Part shown: in pieces, positions 16,931 to 25,914 of the stretch | Layout of the letters: the number at the start of each line of letters is the position of its first letter | Numbering within the stretch: the first letter of the stretch is position 1 | Assembly: GCA_963720705.1 (NCBI GenBank) | Contig: CAVRGJ010000005.1 | Span: 1-64,000, forward strand | DNA: 64,000 bases | Reading direction: 5' to 3' | Source of the DNA: DASWJZ01 sp963720705 | GTDB taxonomy: Bacteria > Pseudomonadota > Alphaproteobacteria > Rhizobiales > Afifellaceae | The notes under the pieces: generated by a model | Told to the model about the DNA's origin: nothing | The model's database searches: none | The model's input: the letters and a program-made list of their open reading frames with translations, nothing else | Program-made: the position numbers and the translations under genes

Positions 16931-17986
16931 ATGCCGGAAATCGAACTCCGTCGTGTGCGCAAACAATTCGGTACGATCGACGTGATTCACGATGTCTCCC
17001 TCTCGATCGAGGAAGGCGAATTCGCCGTTTTTGTCGGACCGTCAGGTTGTGGGAAATCTACGCTGCTTCGCATGATCGCCGGACTCGAGGAGGTCACCAG
17101 CGGCGAAATCTATATCGGTGGGCGCGATGTAACCGACGATGAGCCTGCCGACCGCGGTGTCGCCATGGTGTTTCAATCGTATGCGCTCTACCCGCACATG
17201 ACCGTCGCCGACAACATGAGCTTCGGTTTGCGCATGACGCATCGACCCAAGGCCGAGATAGCCGAGAAGGTGGCGCGGGCGGCCAGCATCCTGCGACTCG
17301 AGGAGTATCTACACCGAAAGCCGGCGCAGCTTTCAGGGGGGCAGCGACAGCGCGTCGCCATCGGCCGCGCGATCGTGCGCAATCCTAGGGTCTTCCTGTT
17401 TGACGAGCCGCTTTCCAACCTGGACGCCGAATTGCGGGTCCAGATGCGTGTGGAGATCGCCAAACTGCACAGTGTGTTGGGCAATACCACGATCTACGTT
17501 ACGCATGACCAGACTGAGGCGCTGACGCTCGCCGACAGGATTGTTGTGTTGCGCGACGGAAACGTAGAACAGGTCGGTGCCCCGCTCGACGTCTATAGCG
17601 ACCCCGAAAACGCGTTCGTAGCCGGTTTCATCGGATCGCCGCGTATGAATTTCTTCGACGCGACCTCTCTCGGGGGCGGGCGCTTCGCCACCTGCGGCAT
17701 CGAGGTTGCCTTGCAGATCGAGACGGCCGTGGAGCCAGGGGCTATGGTGCGACTTGGAATCCGCCCCGAAAATTTCGAAGCCTCTCACGGAATTGACCTT
17801 TCAGTGACCGCCGACGTTACCGAACAACTTGGCTCGACTTCTTACCTTCACGGGTCGACTTCCACCGGCGAGCCCGTCGTAGCAGAGCGCCGCCTCGACC
17901 GCCGAAAGACCGACGGTGTAGTCACGCTTCGCTTCGCGCCGCAGGACGCTCGCTTGTTCGCCGCTGACGGAAGGAGAATCCGCTGA
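16931..17986 (+). CDS. ABC sugar ATPase, MalK/UgpC type
   Basis: ATPase (351 aa) that completes the CUT1 importer. Motifs are Walker A GPSGCGKST, Q-loop MVFQSYALYPH, signature QLSGGQRQR, Walker B FLFDEPLSNLD and the switch histidine in VTHDQ. The C-terminal third has the MalK-type regulatory OB/TOBE region (AMVRLGIRPENFE). The ATG at 16931 directly follows the second permease. It is the last gene of the operon; the next gene is convergent. Confidence 0.92.
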   Translation: MPEIELRRVRKQFGTIDVIHDVSLSIEEGEFAVFVGPSGCGKSTLLRMIAGLEEVTSGEIYIGGRDVTDDEPADRGVAMVFQSYALYPHMTVADNMSFGLRMTHRPKAEIAEKVARAASILRLEEYLHRKPAQLSGGQRQRVAIGRAIVRNPRVFLFDEPLSNLDAELRVQMRVEIAKLHSVLGNTTIYVTHDQTEALTLADRIVVLRDGNVEQVGAPLDVYSDPENAFVAGFIGSPRMNFFDATSLGGGRFATCGIEVALQIETAVEPGAMVRLGIRPENFEASHGIDLSVTADVTEQLGSTSYLHGSTSTGEPVVAERRLDRRKTDGVVTLRFAPQDARLFAADGRRIR

Positions 17987-18169
17987 TGGTTCAGCCAATT
18001 GGCGGGACCGCCCCTACGACTTGAGCTCCCCTCAGTGAGGAAGGTGTCGGCGATCGGTGGCGTTCCACCTCGCGCGAAGCAGTGCCCGTTCGTGGCTCGT
18101 CGTTATGCCGTTCCGCAAGAACGCGTCGGCCGGGGGCCAATCCACTCGGAGCAAAGGCGGTGCGCACCG

Positions 18170-19183
18170 CTATTTGCCAATTTCGATGAGCGCCTTGATG
18201 AGTCCCGTCTTCTGGGTCGCCCAAACCGGAATGTCATGTGCGGCATCCCGCAGGCTGGTGCGGTGCGTGATCAGTTTGTCGATAGGCACGGCGCCTGTTT
18301 GTATCGCGGCGATGACCCGCTCAAAGTCCTGGGTGGTCGCATTCCGACTTCCGAAAAGCGTCATCTCCTTGCGGTGAAAATCCGGGTCTTGGAACGTGAT
18401 CTCCTCTTTGACGACGCTGACAAGCACGTAGCGGCCTCCGTGCGCCACGAGGTCGAAGCCCTTCTCAATCGCCGCGGCGCTACCGGTGGCATCAAAAACA
18501 AGGTCGAAGCCGTCGCCCTGCGTGAAGGCGCCGACCGACCGGCTCAAATCGCCCGCTGACGGGAGGACGGGCACGCCCAATATGGACGCCGCTGCGGCGA
18601 CCCGGTCCAGGTCGCGATCGAATATGACAACGTTGGCCCGCGACAAGCGTGCGAAGAGCGCCACGCCGAGACCGATCGGCCCGGTCCCGACGACGAGCAC
18701 GTTATCCCCGCTCGCTACCTGACCCCGCCTCACCGCGTGCGCCCCGATCGCGAGGAACTCGACCGTCGCACATTCATCGGGCGTCAGCCCATCCGCGCGA
18801 ACAAGGTTCTCCGGTGGCAAAGACAACAGCTCCGCCATGCCGCCATCCCGATGGACCCCAAGCACCGATATTTCGACACAGCAATTGGGCTTGCCCGCAC
18901 GACAGGCGATGCACTTTCCGCAGGACAAGTAGGGATTGACGACGCAAATCTCGCCTGAAGTGAAGTCCGAGCCAGCGGGCGCCTCGACGACCTCGACGGC
19001 GAGCTCGTGGCCCATGACCCGCGGATACTCCAGGAACGGATGCTTGCCCTCGAAGATGTGATAGTCGGTGCCGCAGATCCCGACGCGGCGCGGGCGAACC
19101 AAAGCCGCATCGGCGCCGGCCTGGGGAGCCGGCATCTTCACAAGTTGCAGGCTTCCGGGCCGCGAACAAACAAGGGCGTCCAC
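18170..19183 (-). CDS. Zinc-dependent alcohol/polyol dehydrogenase (MDR family)
   Basis: A 337-residue medium-chain dehydrogenase, probably oxidising a polyol or sugar alcohol with NAD(P). Catalytic zinc ligands are Cys37 in GICGTD and His59-Glu60 in MGHE. The structural zinc cysteines lie in SCGKCIACRAGKPNCC. The Rossmann fold has VLVVGTGPIGLG. The GTG at 19183 is chosen because GAGGAA precedes it and upstream residues overlap the binding-protein gene. It is the last gene of the permease-ATPase-binding protein operon, so the transported polyol or sugar is its likely substrate. Threonine, sorbitol and L-galactonate/idonate dehydrogenases all share this pattern. Confidence 0.87.
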   Translation of the reverse strand: MDALVCSRPGSLQLVKMPAPQAGADAALVRPRRVGICGTDYHIFEGKHPFLEYPRVMGHELAVEVVEAPAGSDFTSGEICVVNPYLSCGKCIACRAGKPNCCVEISVLGVHRDGGMAELLSLPPENLVRADGLTPDECATVEFLAIGAHAVRRGQVASGDNVLVVGTGPIGLGVALFARLSRANVVIFDRDLDRVAAAASILGVPVLPSAGDLSRSVGAFTQGDGFDLVFDATGSAAAIEKGFDLVAHGGRYVLVSVVKEEITFQDPDFHRKEMTLFGSRNATTQDFERVIAAIQTGAVPIDKLITHRTSLRDAAHDIPVWATQKTGLIKALIEIGK

Positions 19184-19231
19184 GCGCTTTTTTCCTCGAA
19201 ATTGCGGCGCTAGGGCTAGCGCAAACGGATT

Positions 19232-19256
19232 GAGGGCCGGCGCTCGGCCGGCCCTC
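19232..19256 (-). terminator. GC-rich hairpin after the binding-protein gene
   Basis: A 10-bp perfect stem (GAGGGCCGGC with GCCGGCCCTC) has a 5-base loop, 11 bases after the binding-protein stop and 49 bases before the dehydrogenase start. There is no run of U. It is more likely to block exonucleases than to end transcription. Confidence 0.6.
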
Positions 19257-19266
19257 GTGTCACTCG

Positions 19267-20178
19267 TTATTTGAACTGGTCCATGTTGTCCTTGGTGACC
19301 AGTGCCGCACCGGAGTCGATCAGCGACTCGACCTTCTCGCCCTTGATCGCCTTGACCAGCGCATCGACGCCAAATTGGGCCATCTTGAAGGGGAATTGCG
19401 CAACCGAGGCGTCCTCGGTTCCGGCGGCGATCGCTTCCGGTTCGCCGCAGCAAAAGTCGAAGCCGACCAGGATGATGTGGCGATCGAGGTTGGCGTTCTT
19501 GATCGCCTGCGCGGCGCCGGCGGCGGGCGGTCCGCACGCCGAGTAGATGGCGGTCAGCTCGGGATTCGCCGTCAGGATATCCTGCGCGACGTTGATGCCG
19601 AGCTCTTCCGTGCAGTTGGTCGCGCCTTTGCCGACGATGTCGACGTTGACGCCGGCCAGCCCGTCCATCATCCCCTTCACGCGGTCGTCGAGGGAGGGCA
19701 CGCCGGGCACGCCTTCAAGGATGCCGAGCTTGTCGCCGTCCTTCAGTACCGTCTTCAGATATTCGCCGGCGAGCTTGGCGGCGGCGTAGTTGTCGGTCGT
19801 CGCGAGCGCCGTCCGGCCTTTCCAGTCGGGAATGTCGTTGTCCATGAGGACAACCTTCACACCCGCCGCCACCGCCTTGTCGAGCGCCGACGCGACGGTT
19901 GGATCGACCGGTGTGATGGCGATGCCCTTGACGCCCTGCGTCACCATCAACTCGATGAGCGATATCTGACCTTCGATGTCGGTCGCCGACGTGCCCTGGC
20001 CGAACGTAATGTCGACGCCCGGATTCTCCGAGGCGTAGGCCTTTGCCCCGTCCTCCATCGTGGCGAAGTACGGCACCGGGAACTTCGTTATGAACCCGAT
20101 CTTGATGTCATCGGCCGATGCGGGACCGGCGATCGCTGCGACCAGCGCCAGCCCTCCTAGAATTGTTCGAAATCTCAT
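19267..20178 (-). CDS. Periplasmic sugar-binding protein, RbsB/peripla_BP_4 type
   Basis: A 303-residue binding protein with a Sec signal peptide (FRTILGGLALVAAIAGPASA, cleavage near residue 22). The mature part is RbsB-like: IGFITKFPVPYFATMEDGAKAY, GVKGIAITPVDPTVASALDKAVAAGV and VLMDNDIP. It is preceded by a clear AGGGAGGTG site. The gene follows the ATPase after a 76-base gap and precedes the dehydrogenase, so it is the receptor for this CUT2 importer. The ligand is probably a monosaccharide or polyol; the family also includes fructose- and inositol-binding proteins. Confidence 0.9.
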   Translation of the reverse strand: MRFRTILGGLALVAAIAGPASADDIKIGFITKFPVPYFATMEDGAKAYASENPGVDITFGQGTSATDIEGQISLIELMVTQGVKGIAITPVDPTVASALDKAVAAGVKVVLMDNDIPDWKGRTALATTDNYAAAKLAGEYLKTVLKDGDKLGILEGVPGVPSLDDRVKGMMDGLAGVNVDIVGKGATNCTEELGINVAQDILTANPELTAIYSACGPPAAGAAQAIKNANLDRHIILVGFDFCCGEPEAIAAGTEDASVAQFPFKMAQFGVDALVKAIKGEKVESLIDSGAALVTKDNMDQFK

Positions 20179-20254
20179 CCTTTCACCTCCCTGCTAAGCG
20201 GTTCCAAAGAGAACCGTCCTTCCTCCGTCGGCCTGTCACGACCGGCAAATCTCG

Positions 20255-21019
20255 TCACGCCTCCGCTCCGACGATGAGCGAAACCAGCTCCTGCCGGTTT
20301 CCCTTGTCGGGCTTCAGCTCTCCGACCTTGCGCCCCTGGCGGAGCACGACGGCGCGGTCGGCGAGCTCGACGACGTGCTCCATGTTGTGCGTGATCAGGA
20401 TCACGGCGTTGCCCTCGGCGCGGAGCTGCTTGATAAGGTCGAGCACCTTGCGCGACTCCCGCAGGCCGAGCGCCGCGGTCGGCTCGTCGAGGATCACGAC
20501 CTTGCGCGCGAAGACCGTTGCGCGCGCCACCGCGATCGCCTGACGCTGGCCGCCGGACATGAGCGCCACCGGCGCGTCGAGCCTCGGCAGCGTCACCTTG
20601 AGACGATCGATGATCGCGGCCGCTTCGCGATCCATGGCGCGGCTCTTGAGGAACCGGAGCCCGCGCGGAAGCCATTCGGGGAACGCGATCTCGCGACCGC
20701 AATAGAAGTTCTGCGCCGGCGTGAGATTGTCGAACAGAGCCAGGTCCTGATAGACCGTCTCGATGCCGGCCCGGCGCGCGGCGCCGGGCGAATGGAGCGC
20801 GACGACCTCGCCGTCGAGAAACATCTCTCCTTCGTCCAGCAAATGAACGCCGCTGATGCACTTCACCAGCGTCGACTTTCCCGCGCCGTTGTCGCCGAGA
20901 AGCGCCAGCACCTCCCCAGAATACGCCTCAAGGCTTACTCCCTTCAGGGCGTGCACGGCGCCGAAGCGCTTCTGTGCGTGGCGCACGGCGAGGACGGGGT
21001 TGGAAGAGGGCGCACTCAT
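20255..21019 (-). CDS. Sugar ABC ATPase, single-domain (FrcA-like)
   Basis: A 254-residue ATPase with one nucleotide-binding domain: Walker A GDNGAGKST, signature LMSGGQRQA, Walker B VVILDEPTAALG and switch histidine ITHNMEHV. Most ribose-type importers use a double ATPase of about 500 residues; a single-domain form is typical of the rhizobial FrcBCA fructose system and its relatives, and implies a homodimer. The start overlaps the permease stop as ATGA. Confidence 0.88.
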   Translation of the reverse strand: MSAPSSNPVLAVRHAQKRFGAVHALKGVSLEAYSGEVLALLGDNGAGKSTLVKCISGVHLLDEGEMFLDGEVVALHSPGAARRAGIETVYQDLALFDNLTPAQNFYCGREIAFPEWLPRGLRFLKSRAMDREAAAIIDRLKVTLPRLDAPVALMSGGQRQAIAVARATVFARKVVILDEPTAALGLRESRKVLDLIKQLRAEGNAVILITHNMEHVVELADRAVVLRQGRKVGELKPDKGNRQELVSLIVGAEA

Positions 21020-22071
21020 TGGGAGCTCGCGGCCTGCAGGGTCCGCGCCCGCGCCTCCAGATGGTTGCGGATCACATCCGCTTCCACCGCCACGACGATG
21101 ATCGTGCCGATGGCGATCATCTGGAAGAAGACATCGACATTGTTCAGGTTGAGCGCGTTGCGGATGACGCCGATCATCACCGCCCCGACGAGAGCGTGGC
21201 CGATATTGCCTCGACCGCCGAGGAAGCTCGCGCCGCCGATGATGACCGCAGCGATCGTGTCGAGCTCAAGCAGATTTCCATAAAGGGGCGAGCTCGCAGC
21301 CGTGCGTCCGGCGAGCACGATCGCTCCGATGCCCGCGCAAAGACCGGAGATGATGAAGGTCGAAACCAGCACGCCCTTGACCGGAATACCCATCTCCACG
21401 GCTGCTTCCGGCGCGCCACCCACCGCATAGATCCATCGGCCCCAGACCATGGCCTTCGCCATGATGAAGACGAGAGCGGCGACGCCGAAGACGACGAAGA
21501 AGGAATTCGGGACGCCGAAAGTCGACGATCCGCCGATCCAGGTTATGGCTTCCGGCATGCCGCGCATCGTCGTGTGCCCGGGGGCGAGCTCCAGCGCGAG
21601 ACCTCGGCAGATGCTGAGCGTGGCGAGCGTGATGATGAAGGAATGCGGCAGGCGTCCGAAGACATAGGCCACGCCGTTGACGGCTCCGACCACTGCGCCG
21701 GAGGCAAGCATCGCCAGCATCACGAGCGGCGCGGAGTCCGTCTGCCGAAACAGGAGACCGCCGATCACAGTCGCCAGGGCCAGGTTGGATCCGACCGAGA
21801 GGTCGATGCCGCGAGTCAGAATGACCAGATGCTGCCCGATTGCGACGATGGCGATCACCGCCGTCTGGGCGAGGATGTTGCTGAGGTTGACGGGCTTCAG
21901 GAAATTGGGCGTCAGCAAACTGATCACAACAACGAGAAAAATGAGGATCAGAAGCGGACCGACGCTCAGGAGCTTCAAGCCGACGGAAATGGCCGACACC
22001 CCGCCGGTGGCGACACCGCCTTTCGGAAAAGCGGAGTCGACTTCCGCTTTTTCCCTGACGACTTCCGTCAC
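21016..22071 (-). CDS. Sugar ABC permease, RbsC/FrcC type
   Basis: Membrane subunit (351 aa) of the CUT2 importer, with about ten hydrophobic segments and the permease-family loops (LVILTRGIDLSVGSNLALATV; GRGNIGHALVGAVMIGVIRN). The GTG at 22071 is preferred, following a GGCGGAAG element. A TTG at 22131 is also in frame but would make the palindromic operator part of the coding sequence. This is the first gene of the operon and is divergent from a GntR regulator. Confidence 0.87.
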   Translation of the reverse strand: MTEVVREKAEVDSAFPKGGVATGGVSAISVGLKLLSVGPLLILIFLVVVISLLTPNFLKPVNLSNILAQTAVIAIVAIGQHLVILTRGIDLSVGSNLALATVIGGLLFRQTDSAPLVMLAMLASGAVVGAVNGVAYVFGRLPHSFIITLATLSICRGLALELAPGHTTMRGMPEAITWIGGSSTFGVPNSFFVVFGVAALVFIMAKAMVWGRWIYAVGGAPEAAVEMGIPVKGVLVSTFIISGLCAGIGAIVLAGRTAASSPLYGNLLELDTIAAVIIGGASFLGGRGNIGHALVGAVMIGVIRNALNLNNVDVFFQMIAIGTIIVVAVEADVIRNHLEARARTLQAASSQ

Positions 22072-22086
22072 GACCGCTTCCGCCCC

Positions 22087-22143
22087 AATATGTTTCTTAT
22101 AGACAAAAACCAGCAATATATCGCTGGTCAATATGTTTTTTAT
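22087..22143. promoter_or_regulatory. Divergent promoter with a palindrome flanked by direct repeats
   Basis: A 20-base palindrome at 22109-22128 pairs at 9 of 10 positions (arms ACCAGC and GCTGGT). It is flanked by near-identical 14-base direct repeats at 22087-22100 (AATATGTTTCTTAT) and 22130-22143 (AATATGTTTTTTAT), 43 bases apart. The region lies between the permease start and the GntR gene. Confidence 0.6.
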
Positions 22144-22180
22144 GAATTAAAAATCGCTGGAAAAGACAGCGGCCTTAAGG

Positions 22181-23128
22181 ATGAAGACTGACACACTCTT
22201 CAAGCGCGCCTTCAACGACGCCCTGGATCTCGTCTCGGAGCTCTCTGACGGTGAGAGGCTCCCGTCCGAAAATACGCTGAGCAAAGTGCTGGGGGTGAGC
22301 CGCACAACCGTGCGCAAGATTCTCGCCGCGCTGGCGGAGCACGGCGTCATTTCGGGAAGCGCACCTCAGCGCGTTGTCCACACCAGCCGTGAGAGGATGA
22401 CGCGCTTCCCCGAGGCCGAAACAGTCCCGATGTCGGCGCAGGTCGAGAAGCGTTTCATGGAGTGGATGCTCAGGGACAACGCCCGACCAGGCACCGCTAT
22501 CAATGAACTGGAGCTGGCCCGGCAGTTCGGAGTCGCGACCGGTGGCATCCGCGAATTCCTGAACCGGTTTCAGCGCTTCGGGCTCATCGAGAAACGGCCC
22601 AACTCGGGCTGGGTGTTCAACGGGTTCACGACCGACTTTGCGCTTGAGCTCTTCGAGATCCGCGAAATGTTCGAGCTGAGGTCAGCGCGGATTTTTGCGA
22701 CGCTACCGGGGGCCTCGCTTCTCTGGCAGCACATCGAGTCACTGCGTGAGGAGCACCATTTGCTGCTGGAGGATATCGAGGAACGCTTTCATGACTTCTC
22801 CGATCTCGACAGCCGCTTTCATCGGCTGATCAATTCGGCCGCGCCCAACCGCTTCATCGAAGGCTTCCAGGACGTCATCACTCTAATCTTCCACTACCAC
22901 TACCAATGGAACAAACATGATGAGCGCCAGCGCAACGAGGCCGCGATCCGCGAGCACCTCACATACATCGAAGCGCTGCTCAGCCGAAACGTGACCATGA
23001 TCGAACTCGCCTGCCGCGCCCATCTGAGCTCGGCCAGAGAAACCCTGTTGCGCTCGACGTCGGAGCAGGCAACCGAGTCGGGTCCCGCGAAGGCCGGTCG
23101 GAAACGCCGGACCATGGCGACCGCCTAG
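22181..23128 (+). CDS. GntR-family transcriptional regulator with an FCD-like effector domain
   Basis: A 315-residue protein, longer than usual for the family. Residues 5-65 form a winged helix (FNDALDLVSELSDGERLPSENTLSKVLGVSRTTVRKILAAL). A second possible winged-helix segment follows at about 85-150 (MEWMLRDNARPGTAINELELARQFGVATGGIREFLNRFQ), and then an all-helical C-terminal part with FHRLINSAAPNRF. Two tandem HTH-like segments would explain the extra length. It is divergent from the sugar importer and is probably its regulator. The ATG at 22181 follows AAGG. Confidence 0.85.
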   Translation: MKTDTLFKRAFNDALDLVSELSDGERLPSENTLSKVLGVSRTTVRKILAALAEHGVISGSAPQRVVHTSRERMTRFPEAETVPMSAQVEKRFMEWMLRDNARPGTAINELELARQFGVATGGIREFLNRFQRFGLIEKRPNSGWVFNGFTTDFALELFEIREMFELRSARIFATLPGASLLWQHIESLREEHHLLLEDIEERFHDFSDLDSRFHRLINSAAPNRFIEGFQDVITLIFHYHYQWNKHDERQRNEAAIREHLTYIEALLSRNVTMIELACRAHLSSARETLLRSTSEQATESGPAKAGRKRRTMATA

Positions 23129-23236
23129 GCTCGACGACGACGATCGCTCCTTTCGCGACGAGTTGGCTATCGATCGACCCCGCGCCACAGCCAACACTTG
23201 CGCGCCGAGGTAAAAGCGGACTCGTCGACCCGCCCG

Positions 23237-23725
23237 CTATCTCCACATGGCGCGCATACGAGCTCCGACATCTGTGCGGGCAGCTCCCTCGGGAACGCCA
23301 CCGATGGCGTCTTCCTGTTCCGTCGTTGGCCAGGCCACAAGCTCGAAAAGCGGCAGGAGGCCATCTGGAATGAAGCGCGTCCGCGACGCATAGACGTGGC
23401 GATCGCCCAAGCCCCGCTGGCCGCTGGTGAAGAAGCGCTGCGGCACGATAAGATGAAGGCTGTCGCGTGCGCGCGTCATCGCAACATAGAGCAGCCGGCG
23501 CTCCTCCTCGATCTCTTCCGTGCTCACGGTGCCGAGATCGGAGGGAATGCAGCCATCGACTGCGTTCAGCACGAAGACAGACTTCCACTCCTTTCCCTTC
23601 GCCGAATGGATAGTCGAGAGGGTCACGTAGTCCTCGTCGAGATGCGGCACACCAGCCTCGCCGCTAGTCGCTTCCGGCGGGTCGAGCGTGAGCTCGGTCA
23701 GGAAGCGCTCGCGCGAGGGGTAGCC
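23237..23725 (-). pseudogene. Remnant of a UvrD/Rep-family helicase (C-terminal part only)
   Basis: About 160 codons match the end of a superfamily 1 helicase: motif V region TIHSAKGKEWKSVFV, and motif VI region EEERRLLYVAMTRARDSLH, followed by VPQRFF and RHVYASRTRFIP. The Walker A, motifs Ia-IV and all of the N-terminal domains are absent. The open frame continues upstream to 23863, but those residues do not resemble the helicase. The fragment cannot be an active helicase and marks a deletion or recombination scar. Confidence 0.75.
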
Positions 23726-23756
23726 GCTCGGTCTCGGCTTCATGAGGCACCGGAAG

Positions 23757-23906
23757 ATGAAGAACCTCGCGCTCGATGTCCTGAATAGCTCCGTGCACAT
23801 CTCCGGGATCGGAGATCCGAACAGGGAGGTCGGCTTCCTCTCAGGCGGACAGAAGCACGCCATCGCGATCGCACGAGCAGTCTATTTCAAGCGGCGCATC
23901 CTGTTG
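23757..23906 (+). pseudogene. Remnant of a sugar ABC transporter ATPase
   Basis: About 50 codons match the signature region of a ribose/fructose-type ATPase (EVGFLSGGQKHA followed by IAIARAVYFKRRILL). Walker A is missing upstream. The Walker B aspartate and DEPTAAL segment is replaced downstream by unrelated sequence. The piece abuts the helicase remnant, which lies on the other strand, so two unrelated genes were broken here. Confidence 0.65.
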
Positions 23907-24025
23907 CCCAGCGGTGCCCGACTGCACATCACTGTCGCTCGACAGCGGTTGCCGGTCGACTGACCGCTCCTCAGCTGTCCGCTTTGGGGTCATCTTCTGA
24001 AGTCGGCTGCGCCGGCCGAAGAGCG

Positions 24026-24877
24026 TTACTGGATCAACTTATATTGCAGCGCTTTGTTTCTGAGAAAGGGCAAGCCCCTGCCCATGACATCGGCTTCGCT
24101 CTTCGCAACCGGCCGCCAAACGGAAAGTCCCGCTCCGATCTCCGGCGGCAGGTTGATGAAGCTCTCCATGGCGAGCCCGCCCTTGAAGTCGATGGCGGCA
24201 AGGGCGGTGAAAATCGCATCCCAGGGACAGTTGCCTTCCCCCGGCGTGCCGCGGTCGCTCTCGGAAAGATGGATGTATTTCAAGTGGTCCCGCGCCACGA
24301 GAATGCCGAGCGCCGCCCCCTTTTCCTCGATGTTCATGTGATAGGTGTCGAGGTGCACGAAAATATTGTCCGCGCCAATCCGCTCCACCAGATCGACCGC
24401 CTGCTGCGCCGTGTTCACGATATGATTTTCGTAGCGGTTCACCGCCTCGATGCCGAGCTCGATCCCGCGTGACTTTGCGGTCTTGGCGCTCGCCACGAGC
24501 ACGCGGGTGATGTTGTCGATCTCCCCCTGCGTCGGCGGCTTGCCGGTGCGCTGTCCGATCCCGCCGTAGATCACGCCGGATAGCGCCTGGCCGCCCATGT
24601 CGGCGGTCTTGTTGACCGCCACATTGAGATAGTCGAGGGCCGCGTCGGGGCGGACCGAAGCCCAGGCCGTCTCCGGCAGTCCAAGCGAGCACACGGCCAT
24701 CAGGTTGTTGTCTTCAAGCAGCTTGCGGGTATGGGCGGCGTCGGCCGCCGCCGGCTGCAGCAACGCGATTTCGATGAAGTCGACCTCATACTTCTTGGCG
24801 GCGGCGACAGCACGCTCCGCCGCTTCGCGTGTCCAGCCCATCGCCCACATGCTGGTATGAACGCCGAAGCCCTGCAT
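24026..24877 (-). CDS. Ketose 3-epimerase (D-tagatose/D-psicose 3-epimerase family)
   Basis: A 283-residue TIM-barrel metalloenzyme that would interconvert ketohexoses at C3. The metal ligands are Glu144, Asp177, His203 and Glu238, with spacings of 33, 26 and 35 that equal those of the Agrobacterium D-psicose 3-epimerase. The substrate residues Glu150, His180 and Arg209 are also in place. The ATG at 24877 follows GGGAGGGG; a GTG at 24883 would overlap the permease stop as GTGA. As last gene of a ribose-type importer operon, it probably feeds an imported rare ketose into metabolism. Inosose isomerase or related enzymes of the same fold remain possible. Confidence 0.85.
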   Translation of the reverse strand: MQGFGVHTSMWAMGWTREAAERAVAAAKKYEVDFIEIALLQPAAADAAHTRKLLEDNNLMAVCSLGLPETAWASVRPDAALDYLNVAVNKTADMGGQALSGVIYGGIGQRTGKPPTQGEIDNITRVLVASAKTAKSRGIELGIEAVNRYENHIVNTAQQAVDLVERIGADNIFVHLDTYHMNIEEKGAALGILVARDHLKYIHLSESDRGTPGEGNCPWDAIFTALAAIDFKGGLAMESFINLPPEIGAGLSVWRPVAKSEADVMGRGLPFLRNKALQYKLIQ

Positions 24878-24879
24878 GC

Positions 24880-25914
24880 TCACGCCCCTCCCTTTTTGCC
24901 AAAGAGCCCAAACCGCGCCGTCGCCCAACGCAAGACCATCACGGCGATGAGCAGGATGCCCCACATCGCGGTCGCGAGGTGCTGGTTGGCGCCGAGCAGA
25001 TTAAGCCCGGAAGACAGAACCTGGAGAATGACCAGCGCTATGAAGACCGAAGTCACGCGGCCGAAGCCTCCGAACGGGTTCACGCCGCCGAGGAAGCATG
25101 CGAGCACGGTGATCAACAGGTAAGCTTCGCCGTGACCGACGCGCACCGAGTTGAAGCGGGCAAGCATGATGATGCCGGCCGCCGCGCACATAGCGCCTGA
25201 GAGCGCATAGATCAGCACCAGGGTGCGCTTGGTGTTGACACCGGAATAGCGCGTCGCCTCGATGTTGGAGCCGATCATGTAGGTGGCGAAGCCGAGCCGG
25301 CTCTTCGACATGACCACGTACCAGAGGACGAAAGCGGCGACGAGGATAAGAAGCGGCACCGGAAGGCCGAGAACCGTCCCGTGGCCGAGCGGGTGAATGA
25401 AGTCGGGAAATCCCGAAATATCGCCGCCGCGCGTCAGAAACTCGCCGAGGCCGCGCACGAAAATCATCATCGAGAGCGAGACCAGGATCGGGTGCGCGCC
25501 GGTGAACGCAATGACGGCGCCCATTACGAGGCCGCTCGCCGTGCCGACGCAAATCGCGGCGAGCGAGCCGACTACGAAAACCAACGGCCCGGCGTCCATC
25601 CCGCCATAGGTGTGCAAAACCCAAGCAAGCGTCAGCCCGCAGATGTTGGCGGTGAAGGTCACCGCGAGGTTCAGCCCGCCGGAGACGATCGGCATCATCA
25701 TCGCGAGGGTCAGAAGACCGAGTTCAGGGAGTTGGAAGGCGGCGGAATCGAACGTCGCGAAGGTCAGGAAGCGCGGACTGAGCACGCTGAAGATCGTCAT
25801 GACCGCAATCAACGCCACCGTGAGCCCGATCGTTTCCGGGCCGACCGCGCCGACGAGCGCCGAGAGCGCCCTCGCACGGCGCTTGCGGCCGGGATGGGGG
25901 ATCGCCTCAACCAT
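24880..25914 (-). CDS. Sugar ABC permease, RbsC type (second of two)
   Basis: A 344-residue polytopic membrane protein with the RbsC-family features (MMMPIVSGGLNLAVTFTANI, YLLITVLACFLGGVNPFGGFG). It follows the first permease with an eight-base overlap, so the importer uses a heterodimeric membrane channel rather than the usual homodimer. Its stop lies two bases before the ATG of the epimerase gene. Confidence 0.9.
   Translation of the reverse strand: MVEAIPHPGRKRRARALSALVGAVGPETIGLTVALIAVMTIFSVLSPRFLTFATFDSAAFQLPELGLLTLAMMMPIVSGGLNLAVTFTANICGLTLAWVLHTYGGMDAGPLVFVVGSLAAICVGTASGLVMGAVIAFTGAHPILVSLSMMIFVRGLGEFLTRGGDISGFPDFIHPLGHGTVLGLPVPLLILVAAFVLWYVVMSKSRLGFATYMIGSNIEATRYSGVNTKRTLVLIYALSGAMCAAAGIIMLARFNSVRVGHGEAYLLITVLACFLGGVNPFGGFGRVTSVFIALVILQVLSSGLNLLGANQHLATAMWGILLIAVMVLRWATARFGLFGKKGGA

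Noticed and set aside
17987..18169. Possible mobile-element remnant in the convergent gap
   Set aside because: Frames there are arginine/serine-rich without transposase motifs or terminal repeats.
18170..19537. Longer dehydrogenase start
   Set aside because: Residues before the GTG at 19183 are low-complexity arginine-rich and overlap the binding-protein gene.
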